Source of the DNA: Ravibacter sp964559125
GTDB taxonomy: Bacteria > Bacteroidota > Bacteroidia > Cytophagales > Spirosomataceae
Length of the DNA: 64,000 nt
Direction of reading: 5' to 3'
Assembly (NCBI GenBank): GCA_964559125.1
Contig: CAZLGW010000007.1
Span: 1-64,000 of the forward strand
Shown here: piece after piece, positions 53,611 through 61,577 of the stretch
Layout of the letters: each line of letters begins with the position of its first letter
How positions within the stretch are numbered: the first letter of the stretch is position 1
Notes under the pieces: model-generated
Told to the model about the DNA's origin: nothing
Databases searched by the model: none
Seen by the model: the letters and a program-made list of their open reading frames with translations, nothing else
Made by a program: the position numbers and the translations under genes

Positions 53611-54963
53611 ATGAACAAAACATGGCCGCAATCTTCCCAGCTTTTAAAACAAAATGAAAAATGGATCCCGGGAGGGGTTGTATCTCTCAACCGCAAATCC
53701 GACCCCAATATCTGCTTTGTAAAAGGACAGGGATGTCATGCATGGGACCTGGAAGGAAACCGCTACATCGACTACCAGGCTGGTTTTGCCGCTTCATTTC
53801 TTGGCCATAACGACCCCGATGTAAACAGCGCCGTACAGGAAACGCTGACATCCGGCAGTATCCTGATGGGCGCCGGGCCTACCGACATCGAAGGACATTT
53901 CGCACGGCTTTTCTGCCAGTCGGTACCGACTGCCGAAAGCATCCAGATCACGACCACCGGCTCCGAAGCCACCTACCATGCTATCCGGCTGGCAAGGGCC
54001 ATCACCGGCCGTGATCATATCATCGTGATGCAGGGCGGTTATAACGGCTGGCACAACGACGTCTCGTGCAATGTTATCAGCGCGCTTCAGGATGTGGGAG
54101 AGCGGGTGAGCCCCGGGGAATATCCCTTCGATGCCGGATCGGCGGGGATCCCGGCTGTCCATAAGTCTCTCGTGCACGTGATCAACTTTAACGACCTCGA
54201 ATCGGTCGAATACGTCCTTAAGCGCTATCCGGTAGCCTGTATCATACTGGAGCCGATCCTTCAGAATATCGGCATCGTAAAACCTCTGCCGGGCTATCTT
54301 GAATCGCTCCGCAGGCTCGCCGATCAAAACGGCTTCCTGCTCGTTTTCGACGAGGTAAAAACCGGCTTCCGGCATGCACTGGGTGGGTACCAGAGCATTT
54401 GCGGCGTAACGCCCGATTTGAGTACCTTCGGTAAAGCCGTAGCCAACGGGTACCCCCTGGGTGTGATCGCCGGGAAGAAAAAATACATGGACTACTTTAT
54501 TCATCCCGAAAAATCAAAACGGGTGCTGATAGCCGGTACCTTCAACGCCTTCCCGCTTACTACCGCCGCAGCTATCGCCACTATCGAAAAGCTGGCTTCA
54601 CCGGAGCATGGCGTCTACCGGCATGTCTACGAGCTGGGGCAAATGATGGAAGACGGGCTGAATGATATTTTTTCTTCCTTCGATATTCCTTTCCATGTTG
54701 CCCGCGAAGGCTCCGCTTTCTGCACCTATTTCATGGACCATGTCCCTGTGGATTACCATGATATCCTCAAAAATCACGACTTTGACTTTGACAGGAAATA
54801 CAGGCTGGAACTCATCGAAAAAGGGATCTTCAATTTCCCGTTGCCGATCAAGCAGGGAAGTATCTCCTTTGCCCATTCCAAAGCCGACATCGAGGAAACG
54901 CTGGATAGGACCAAAGAAGTGGTAGGATGTCTGCTGGAGGGTAAAACCGTTGCAAGCGCGTAG
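53611..54963 (+). CDS. Class III aminotransferase (glutamate-1-semialdehyde aminomutase-like)
   Basis: A 450-aa PLP enzyme of fold type I. Motifs include TTTGSEATYHAIRLARA (residues 114-130), LLVFDEVKTGFRH (D247) and the PLP lysine K275 in STFGKAVANGYPLG. It resembles glutamate-1-semialdehyde aminomutase and 2-amino-sugar aminotransferases. A haem role is unlikely in this setting. The probable role is to remove or move an amino group on an amino-sugar-derived compound. ATG 53611 is chosen; the open frame extends upstream into the previous gene. Only two bases separate it from the next gene. Confidence 0.9.
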   Translation: MNKTWPQSSQLLKQNEKWIPGGVVSLNRKSDPNICFVKGQGCHAWDLEGNRYIDYQAGFAASFLGHNDPDVNSAVQETLTSGSILMGAGPTDIEGHFARLFCQSVPTAESIQITTTGSEATYHAIRLARAITGRDHIIVMQGGYNGWHNDVSCNVISALQDVGERVSPGEYPFDAGSAGIPAVHKSLVHVINFNDLESVEYVLKRYPVACIILEPILQNIGIVKPLPGYLESLRRLADQNGFLLVFDEVKTGFRHALGGYQSICGVTPDLSTFGKAVANGYPLGVIAGKKKYMDYFIHPEKSKRVLIAGTFNAFPLTTAAAIATIEKLASPEHGVYRHVYELGQMMEDGLNDIFSSFDIPFHVAREGSAFCTYFMDHVPVDYHDILKNHDFDFDRKYRLELIEKGIFNFPLPIKQGSISFAHSKADIEETLDRTKEVVGCLLEGKTVASA

Positions 54964-54965
54964 GT

Positions 54966-56144
54966 ATGAAGATCACCTCTATAGAAACAAAGATCTGTCA
55001 CGCACGCATGCGTAACTGGATTTTTGTAAAAATAAACACCGATCAACCCGGGCTGTGGGGCTGGGGGGAAGCGACACTCGAATGGCATACGCGTGCCGTA
55101 GTGGGCGCTATCGAAGACATTTCGACGCTCCTGATCGGCGAAGACCCGCGGCGGATCGAGCATCTCTGGCAGATGATGTACCGCCAGCATTTCTGGCACG
55201 GCAACGGGATTGTAAGAGGCACAGCCATCAGCGGGATCGATATTGCGCTTTGGGACATCGCCGGGAAAATTCACGGTGTACCTTGCCATGAACTATGGGG
55301 CGGAAGGGTCAGGGACTACATCCGTCTCTATTGTCACCTGGGCGGTGGAAAAATGGAGGATTTCTATGAAACGGGGCGTAGCGATGCGAAACGGTTCGGT
55401 GAGCTGGCGCAGCAGGCAGTAGAAGAGGGGTTTACCGCTTTCAAGTCGATGGCCGTTCCCGAAACCATGTCTCTCGAAGGGCTTCGCCCTATCCGTTATG
55501 CCGAAGCTTGCGTAGCCGCTATGCGTGAGGCGGTAGGCGACGATATCGACATTATGGTCGACTGCCATGCCCGCCCCTCACCGAGAATGGGAATGATGTT
55601 TGCAAAAGCGCTGGAGCCATACGGGTTGTATTTCTTTGAAGAGCCTTGCTGGCCCGAAACGATAGAAGATATCGCTTTGATCCAGAGGGCGGTCAATACG
55701 CCCATCGCCACCGGCGAACGCCTGATCAGCATCCATGCCTTCCGGGAACTCTTTGAAAAGAGGGCAGCGAGCGTCATTCAGCCGGATATTACCCACTGCG
55801 GCGGCCTGACCGAGGTAAGGCGCATTGCCGCAATGGCAGAAGCCTACCGGGTTTCGGTAGCGCCTCACAATCCCCAGGGGCCGGTCAGCACAGCTGCTTC
55901 TATCGAATTCGGTTTCTCCGCTCCCTCCTACATCATCTGCGAAAGTGTGCACAGCGATGTACCCTGGCGCCAGGATGTAGTTCAGGAAGGATTTACCGTT
56001 GAGAAAGAAGGCCGGATCGTCAGGCCCAATACCCGCCCCGGCCTCGGTATCGAGATCAACGAAGACGAAGTACGACGGCATCCTTTCCAACAGGAAATCC
56101 TCCAGCGCTCGTTCTACAGGGACGGCAGCGTCGGCGACTGGTAA
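54966..56144 (+). CDS. Enolase-superfamily dehydratase, D-galactonate dehydratase-like
   Basis: A 392-aa mandelate racemase/muconate-lactonising enzyme member that follows DgoD along its length. Metal ligands are D199, E225 and E251 (VDCHAR, FFEEP, TGER). H201 and H301 (APHNPQGP) match the acid/base residues of galactonate dehydratase. It would dehydrate an aldonic acid to a 2-keto-3-deoxy acid. It starts two bases after the aminotransferase gene, so the two are co-translated. The cluster lacks an obvious keto-deoxy-acid kinase or aldolase, which must be elsewhere. Confidence 0.92.
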   Translation: MKITSIETKICHARMRNWIFVKINTDQPGLWGWGEATLEWHTRAVVGAIEDISTLLIGEDPRRIEHLWQMMYRQHFWHGNGIVRGTAISGIDIALWDIAGKIHGVPCHELWGGRVRDYIRLYCHLGGGKMEDFYETGRSDAKRFGELAQQAVEEGFTAFKSMAVPETMSLEGLRPIRYAEACVAAMREAVGDDIDIMVDCHARPSPRMGMMFAKALEPYGLYFFEEPCWPETIEDIALIQRAVNTPIATGERLISIHAFRELFEKRAASVIQPDITHCGGLTEVRRIAAMAEAYRVSVAPHNPQGPVSTAASIEFGFSAPSYIICESVHSDVPWRQDVVQEGFTVEKEGRIVRPNTRPGLGIEINEDEVRRHPFQQEILQRSFYRDGSVGDW

Positions 56145-56169
56145 CAACCCAGTCCTGAAGGGGCGGCAT

Positions 56170-56208
56170 GCGCATTACCCCGGGCAAGCTCCGCGCAGCC
56201 CGGTGCGC
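56170..56208. repeat. REP-like hairpin
   Basis: GCGCA … CCGGGC (about 56170-56185) pairs with GCCCGG-TGCGC (about 56198-56208) around a 12-base loop. It is GC-rich compared with its surroundings, lies between two genes of the operon, and resembles a repetitive extragenic palindrome. It could also stabilise mRNA. Confidence 0.5.
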
Positions 56209-56227
56209 TTAACCTTAACTAATTACC

Positions 56228-57001
56228 ATGACTAATCTTCCATTCAGCGGCCGTACGGCCATCATCAGCGGCGGCCTCGGAGACATCGGCCGCAGCATCG
56301 CTGCGGCGCTGGCCCGGAGAGGTGCTAACATCTCGCTCGGCGACCTGCAGCCGGAAGAACGCGCTGCCGGATTCATTAATGAACTACAAAGCTTCGGCAT
56401 CAGGGCGCTCTACACGGAGCTGGATGTGTCGGATGCTGTCCGGGTAAAAAGCTGGATCGAATCATGTGAGAGGGAACTGGGAGTTCCTGATATCGTCATT
56501 GCCAATGCCGCGACGGTCACACTGGCTACTATTCAGGAGATCACCCCCGAACAATGGGACCGCGAGCTACAGGTCAACCTCTATGGCCCGTTTTTTCTCA
56601 CAAAATACGCCAGTGAAAAAATGGTTGCGGCCAAAACTCCGGGGCATATCGCATTGATCGGCAGTTGGGCCGCTCATGTCGTGCATGCCCATATTCCCGC
56701 TTACAGCGTTTCGAAAGCCGGGTTGAGAATGTTGGGCAAATGCCTTGCGCTGGAACTTGCTCCCCATGGCATATTGGTAAACGAAATCGCTCCGGGCTAC
56801 GTGGAAGCCGGCCTTACTGCTCAGATCTGGAAAACAAATCCTTCGCTCAAACAGCAATCGGAAGGCAAAGTTCCGCTAAAAAGGCTTATCAGTGCCGATG
56901 AGGTAGCAGCACAGGTAGTACATCTCTGCGACAGGAGCAACCGGCACATGACAGGCAGCACATTGCTAATGGACGGAGGGTTATCAATGCTGTCGGTATA
57001 A
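56228..57001 (+). CDS. SDR-family oxidoreductase
   Basis: A 257-aa short-chain dehydrogenase. The cofactor motif is SGGLGDIG (residues 14-21), with NAA near 93-95 and the catalytic S146, Y159 and K163 (YSVSK). The C-terminal MTGSTLLMDGGLSML is typical. It would interconvert a hydroxyl and a keto group on a sugar or sugar acid, in the cytoplasm. It sits 15 bases before the ceramidase-like gene. Confidence 0.92.
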   Translation: MTNLPFSGRTAIISGGLGDIGRSIAAALARRGANISLGDLQPEERAAGFINELQSFGIRALYTELDVSDAVRVKSWIESCERELGVPDIVIANAATVTLATIQEITPEQWDRELQVNLYGPFFLTKYASEKMVAAKTPGHIALIGSWAAHVVHAHIPAYSVSKAGLRMLGKCLALELAPHGILVNEIAPGYVEAGLTAQIWKTNPSLKQQSEGKVPLKRLISADEVAAQVVHLCDRSNRHMTGSTLLMDGGLSMLSV

Positions 57002-57016
57002 ATCGAATTTAATAGG

Positions 57017-58405
57017 ATGTCGCAATCACCTATCACCTCCCCTGCCCCATCAACTTTCCAGGGCTATATCGGGGTCTGTCAAAAAGATATTACGCCGCCT
57101 GTAGGCATTTATGCCCGCAATTGGGGGGCTGCCACTCACGATGAGGCTGGGGGCATTCATCGTCCTATGACCCTGACCAGCATTACTTTCGGGCAGGAGC
57201 CGGACGCTGCACCTCTCGTGCTGATCGGGGCTGATCTGGGTTGGTGGAAAAACGCTGCTCATGAGCGCATCCTGAGAGAGGCGATCCTGGAAGCCCTTTC
57301 CCTACAGGCGTCCGATCTTATGTTTTGTCTTTCCCATACCCACGCCGGACCGGGCATTTGCCTGGACGACGCGCACAAACCGGGCGGACACCTGATCAAA
57401 CCCTATTTTGAGCAGCTTATCCAAACTTCGGTGGAAGCCATCAGGGAAGCGCTTGATGCAAGCCGGCCGGCCATTCTTACCTGGCGATATGGAGAATGTA
57501 ATCTCGCTGTCAACAGGGATTTCCCCGATCCGGACGGAGAAAGAATACTGACCGGCTACAACCCGGGGAAACCCGCGGATAACACACTTCTGGTCGGGAG
57601 GATAACCGACGAAACCGGTAGGATAACCGGCACACTGGTCAATTATGCCTGCCATCCTACCACGCTGGCCTGGCAGAACAAGCTTATTTCGCCCGACTAT
57701 ATCGGCGCAATGCGAGAGGTTACAGAGGGAAATACGGGCGCTCCCTGCCTGTTCCTGCAGGGGGCTTCGGGAGAAGTTTCCCCGCCTCAGCAATTCACCG
57801 GCGATACTGAGCTTGCCGACCGCTATGGACGCCAACTCGGTTATTCGGTATTATCGACCCTTGAATCGATGGAAGCGCCGGCAACCAGGCTGGTTTACAA
57901 AGGAGTGGTAGAATCGGGCGCCTCACTTGCCATGTGGGAGCCGGAGCCGGCTGGCACTTCCGGGGTGTTGAAAGCTGTTATGGTACAGGTAGAGTATCCG
58001 CTCAAAGACTTCCCTGCCCTTACGGAGTTGGAAGCCGAATGGTCTGCCTGCACCGACCATGTGCTGAAGGAACGCCTCTGGAGAAAGATATGCATCCGTA
58101 AAGCGATCGGCGACGGCGATACTGCACAGACCCCTCTGTGGGTCTGGAAGGTGGGACGGTCGATACTCATCGGACAACCCAACGAAGCCTATACCGAATT
58201 CCAGGTTGAGCTGCGGAAACAGTACCCCGACCACGCGATAGCCGTCATGAATCTTACCAACGGATCAGTGGGCTACCTGCCTCCGCGTCCTCTTTACGAG
58301 TTCAACACCTACCCCGTCTGGCAAACACCTTTTGCGGCAGGATCGCTCGACCTGCTCAAACAAACCACCGGCGATATCGTCAGAAACCTTATTTCCTCAC
58401 CCTGA
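57017..58405 (+). CDS. Neutral ceramidase-like protein without signal peptide
   Basis: A 462-aa protein related to the N-terminal amidase domain of neutral/alkaline ceramidases. It has the opening GVCQKDITPP, the zinc-type motif FCLSHTHAGPG, NYACHPTTLA and the catalytic-like LFLQGASGEVSPP. Secreted ceramidases are longer (about 650 aa) and carry a C-terminal domain, which is absent here, and there is no signal peptide. A cytoplasmic amidase that hydrolyses N-acyl groups, for example on amino-sugars, is more likely than true ceramidase. Its TGA shares one base with the next ATG. Confidence 0.82.
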   Translation: MSQSPITSPAPSTFQGYIGVCQKDITPPVGIYARNWGAATHDEAGGIHRPMTLTSITFGQEPDAAPLVLIGADLGWWKNAAHERILREAILEALSLQASDLMFCLSHTHAGPGICLDDAHKPGGHLIKPYFEQLIQTSVEAIREALDASRPAILTWRYGECNLAVNRDFPDPDGERILTGYNPGKPADNTLLVGRITDETGRITGTLVNYACHPTTLAWQNKLISPDYIGAMREVTEGNTGAPCLFLQGASGEVSPPQQFTGDTELADRYGRQLGYSVLSTLESMEAPATRLVYKGVVESGASLAMWEPEPAGTSGVLKAVMVQVEYPLKDFPALTELEAEWSACTDHVLKERLWRKICIRKAIGDGDTAQTPLWVWKVGRSILIGQPNEAYTEFQVELRKQYPDHAIAVMNLTNGSVGYLPPRPLYEFNTYPVWQTPFAAGSLDLLKQTTGDIVRNLISSP

Positions 58406-59976
58406 TGAACATCAATCTTTCTAACCTTGACCTGGCTATCTTCGGCATTTATATCCTGGGGGTTCTGCTGCTGGGATTGTATGCATCCAGGAAAGGGAAA
58501 CAGACCAAACGCGATTATTTCCTGGCGGGCGACAAGCTTCCCTGGTGGATGATAGGAGGCAGCATTATTGCTGCCAACATCAGCAGCCATCACCTTGTAG
58601 GTGCAATGGGAGCCGCATACGACCGGGGGTTTGTGGTGATCGCGATGGAATGGGGCGCCATCCTGGTAGGCTTCAACGCGCTGCTATGGATTTTCCTGCC
58701 CTTTTACATACGTAATGGGTTCTATACCGTCCCCGAATTCCTTCAACGTCGTTTCGGCGCGGCGGCAAGGTCGGTGTATGCATTCCTCATCCTGCTTACC
58801 TATGTTTTCGTCGAAATCAGCGCCGTGCTCTACCTCGGCGCCCTGGCGCTGCATGCTTTGCTCGATATCCCGGTTTTTACAAGCGTACTGGTGCTGGCTG
58901 TCCTGACCGGGGTCTATACCATACTGGGAGGGCTCCGGGCCGTTATATGGACGGAAATGATGCAGCTCGGCATTCTTGTCATAGGTGGCGCCATCCTGAC
59001 GGTCGCCACCATGAATGCCGCGGGAGGATTCGACGCACTCACAGCAACAATGCCGGACTGGCATCTTTTTCTCCCTGCCGATGACCCTGATTTCCCCTGG
59101 ACCATGTACCTGGGAGGTGTGCTTTGTATCAGCACTTTTTACTGCGCTACCAACCAGTTTATCGTTCAGCGGGTATTGGCCGCCAAAAACGAATGGCATG
59201 CGCGGATGGGCGTCATCTTCGGCGACTATCTCAAATTCCTGGTACCACTCATCATAACGCTGCCCGCCCTTGTAGCCTATAAGATCGTACCCGATCTCGA
59301 AACGCCCGACCTGTTGTTTCCGACACTGGTCAAAATGCTTTTGCCCTCTGGTCTCGTAGGGCTCGTTATGGCAGGGCTGATCGCTGCGGTCATGTCGCAC
59401 CTTTCAGGAGCCATCAACTCCTGTACCACCATCCTCACCGTGGATGTCTACCTTGCATTTTTCAGGAAAGACGCATCCGAAACTGAGGCCGTCAGGTTCG
59501 GACGACTGGCCGGCACGATCATCATCGTCCTGGGCATCCTGTGCACCATCCTGCTGATGAGCTATTCCGACAAACCTATCTTTATTTACCTGATGAATGC
59601 CTACGGCCTGTTCACACCGGGAATAGCCACCATGTTTTTACTGGGAATCCTCTGGAAGCGGACTACAGAAGCCGGCGCCCTGACTGCCGGACTCCTTACC
59701 ATCCCGCTGTCGTTGCTGCTGGAATATTCATTCCCTTCGATGCCTTTCTTTAACAGGACTGGTATCGTGTTTTGGGTATGTATGATAGCCTGTGCGATCG
59801 TAAGCCTGGCTACTAAGCCCAAAACCGACGCAGAGTTGAAAGGATTGATATGGAGCAGGGAAAGCCTCACCCTTGAGGCTCATGAAAAAGAGATGCAGCG
59901 AGGCTGGCGGAATCCTGCCATCTGGTGGGCGCTTATTACTGCTATTGTGCTTTTCTTCTATTTCAGGTTCCCGTAG
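58405..59976 (+). CDS. Sodium:solute symporter (SSS family)
   Basis: A 523-aa inner-membrane protein with about 13-14 helices. The first helix leads into RDYFLAGDKLPWWMIGGSI, typical of SGLT-type transporters. The Na+-site segment SGAINSCTTILTVDVYL is in helix 8. It would import the product of periplasmic breakdown (a sugar, amino-sugar or sugar acid). The start overlaps the ceramidase-like stop (TGATG), so translation is coupled. Confidence 0.94.
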   Translation: MNINLSNLDLAIFGIYILGVLLLGLYASRKGKQTKRDYFLAGDKLPWWMIGGSIIAANISSHHLVGAMGAAYDRGFVVIAMEWGAILVGFNALLWIFLPFYIRNGFYTVPEFLQRRFGAAARSVYAFLILLTYVFVEISAVLYLGALALHALLDIPVFTSVLVLAVLTGVYTILGGLRAVIWTEMMQLGILVIGGAILTVATMNAAGGFDALTATMPDWHLFLPADDPDFPWTMYLGGVLCISTFYCATNQFIVQRVLAAKNEWHARMGVIFGDYLKFLVPLIITLPALVAYKIVPDLETPDLLFPTLVKMLLPSGLVGLVMAGLIAAVMSHLSGAINSCTTILTVDVYLAFFRKDASETEAVRFGRLAGTIIIVLGILCTILLMSYSDKPIFIYLMNAYGLFTPGIATMFLLGILWKRTTEAGALTAGLLTIPLSLLLEYSFPSMPFFNRTGIVFWVCMIACAIVSLATKPKTDAELKGLIWSRESLTLEAHEKEMQRGWRNPAIWWALITAIVLFFYFRFP

Positions 59977-59986
59977 TCTGCTTTAT

Positions 59987-60000
59987 ATTTAACGCTAAAT
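59987..60000. promoter_or_regulatory. LacI-like operator candidate upstream of the GH109-like gene
   Basis: ATTTAACGCTAAAT is a near-perfect palindrome around a central CG, the hallmark of LacI/GalR sites, 24 bases before the ATG. A similar element lies at 51048-51061. No LacI gene is in the window. Confidence 0.4.
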
Positions 60001-60024
60001 CTGCTTATCAAAACCCGATTTATT

Positions 60025-61437
60025 ATGAATCCTGCCAACCATACCCCAAGAAGAGAATTTATCAGGTCGCTGGGAGCTGCTTCCCTTGCTTTGGGCGCTT
60101 CATCGGGCCTTGCAGCTCAGAACATTGCCGGGAAAAACAAAGAAGGTGCTTCCGGGAAACCCATATTCAACATGAGCGGATATGCCGCCCCTCCGCTGGA
60201 GCATATCCGTATAGGCATAGTAGGGCTGGGAGGACGGGGAACGGGCGCTCTTCAACGCCTGCTAAGAATAAAAGGAGTCGAAATAGTTGCGATATGTGAC
60301 CTGCGTGAAAGCCAGATCGCAAAAGGGATCGCGCTGGCCCAAAAAGCCGGCCAGAAACCCGAGGGCTACCATACCGACCCGGAAGCCTGGAAAAAGCTAT
60401 GCGAGCGAAAAGACATCGACCTGATATATATCCTCACGCCCTGGGATCTTCACACTCCCCAGGCTGTGTTTTCCATGAATCATGGCAAGCATGTATTTGT
60501 GGAAGTACCGGCTGCCACGACGCTCGAAGAATGCTGGGAGCTGGTCAATACGTCTGAAAAAACAAAAAAGCATTGCGTCCAGGTAGAAAACTGCTGCTAC
60601 GATTTCACGGAAATGCTGGTTTTAAACATGGCCCAGCAGGGATATTTTGGTGAAATTGTACACGGCGAGGGCGCTTATATACACGACCTGGCCGAGCTGA
60701 TCACCGGCGACCGCTTTTACCAGAAATGGGAGCTGAAGCAGGCTATCGGAAAAATGGGTAACCTCTACCCGACCCACGGCCTGGGGCCGATCTGCCAGGT
60801 AATGAACATCAACCGCGGCGACCAGATGGAATACCTCACGTCTGTGTCTACCAACGACTTTACAATGGCCCAAATGATCCGTGACAAGGCTGCGCAGGAC
60901 GCCGGCCTCCGGGAGTTTGCCGGCAAAGCTGTTAACGGTAATATGAACACCACGACTATCCGTACCGTAAAAGGGAAGACCATAGTCGTACAATATGATG
61001 TTTCATCCGTGCGACCTTATTCCCGCATTCACCTGGTGAGCGGGACAAAAGGAGCGGCGCTTAAGTTCCCCCTGCCTGCCAGGATCGCAAACGGCCATGA
61101 ATGGCTTAACGAGCAGGAATACAAAAAGCTGGAAGAACAATTTACCCCGCCTATTATCAGGAAAATCGGGGAAATGGCCCAAAAAGTAGGTGGTCATGGC
61201 GGTATGGATTTCCTGATGGACTGGCGTAATATCGATTGTCTGAGAAATGGCCTTGCTATGGACCAGGACGTGTATGATGCCGCTCTGTGGAGTTCCATCA
61301 CCCCGCTTAGCATTGCGTCGGTAGCCAACCGGTCCAATTCGGTAGATGTACCCGATTTCACGAGGGGGAACTGGAAAACAAATATCCCCGTTGATCTGTC
61401 GCTGAAAACGGGAGGGAATACTGCCGTCCATGAATAG
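60025..61437 (+). CDS. TAT-exported Gfo/Idh protein, GH109-like (second copy)
   Basis: A 470-aa protein with a twin-arginine signal (PRREFIRSLGA). The Rossmann motif is GIVGLGGRGTGAL and the EKP region is VEVPAA. The GH109 pattern is clear: LYPTHGLGPICQVMNINRGD, MNTTTIRT, VVQYDVSSVRPYSRI, GGHGGMDFLMDWR and VDVPDFTRGNWKT. It is only moderately similar to the first copy at 49044, so the two may differ in linkage or sugar. Alpha-N-acetylgalactosaminidase is the only characterised activity I recall for this group. Confidence 0.88.
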   Translation: MNPANHTPRREFIRSLGAASLALGASSGLAAQNIAGKNKEGASGKPIFNMSGYAAPPLEHIRIGIVGLGGRGTGALQRLLRIKGVEIVAICDLRESQIAKGIALAQKAGQKPEGYHTDPEAWKKLCERKDIDLIYILTPWDLHTPQAVFSMNHGKHVFVEVPAATTLEECWELVNTSEKTKKHCVQVENCCYDFTEMLVLNMAQQGYFGEIVHGEGAYIHDLAELITGDRFYQKWELKQAIGKMGNLYPTHGLGPICQVMNINRGDQMEYLTSVSTNDFTMAQMIRDKAAQDAGLREFAGKAVNGNMNTTTIRTVKGKTIVVQYDVSSVRPYSRIHLVSGTKGAALKFPLPARIANGHEWLNEQEYKKLEEQFTPPIIRKIGEMAQKVGGHGGMDFLMDWRNIDCLRNGLAMDQDVYDAALWSSITPLSIASVANRSNSVDVPDFTRGNWKTNIPVDLSLKTGGNTAVHE

Positions 61438-61577
61438 ACCGTAGTCCGGCGGCCCGGCCGGTAGTAGCTGAGCGATGCCGATTGCCGGATACAGGTATTT
61501 TATCTCGGATTCGTTCAATAGTTTTGGTAGTTTTGGCGCTATTGTACATATAAGACCGAACCGATAATCTTATTTTA

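Noticed and set aside
53794..54504. Long minus-strand frame inside the aminotransferase gene
   Set aside because: It lies wholly antisense to the PLP enzyme and shows no domain.
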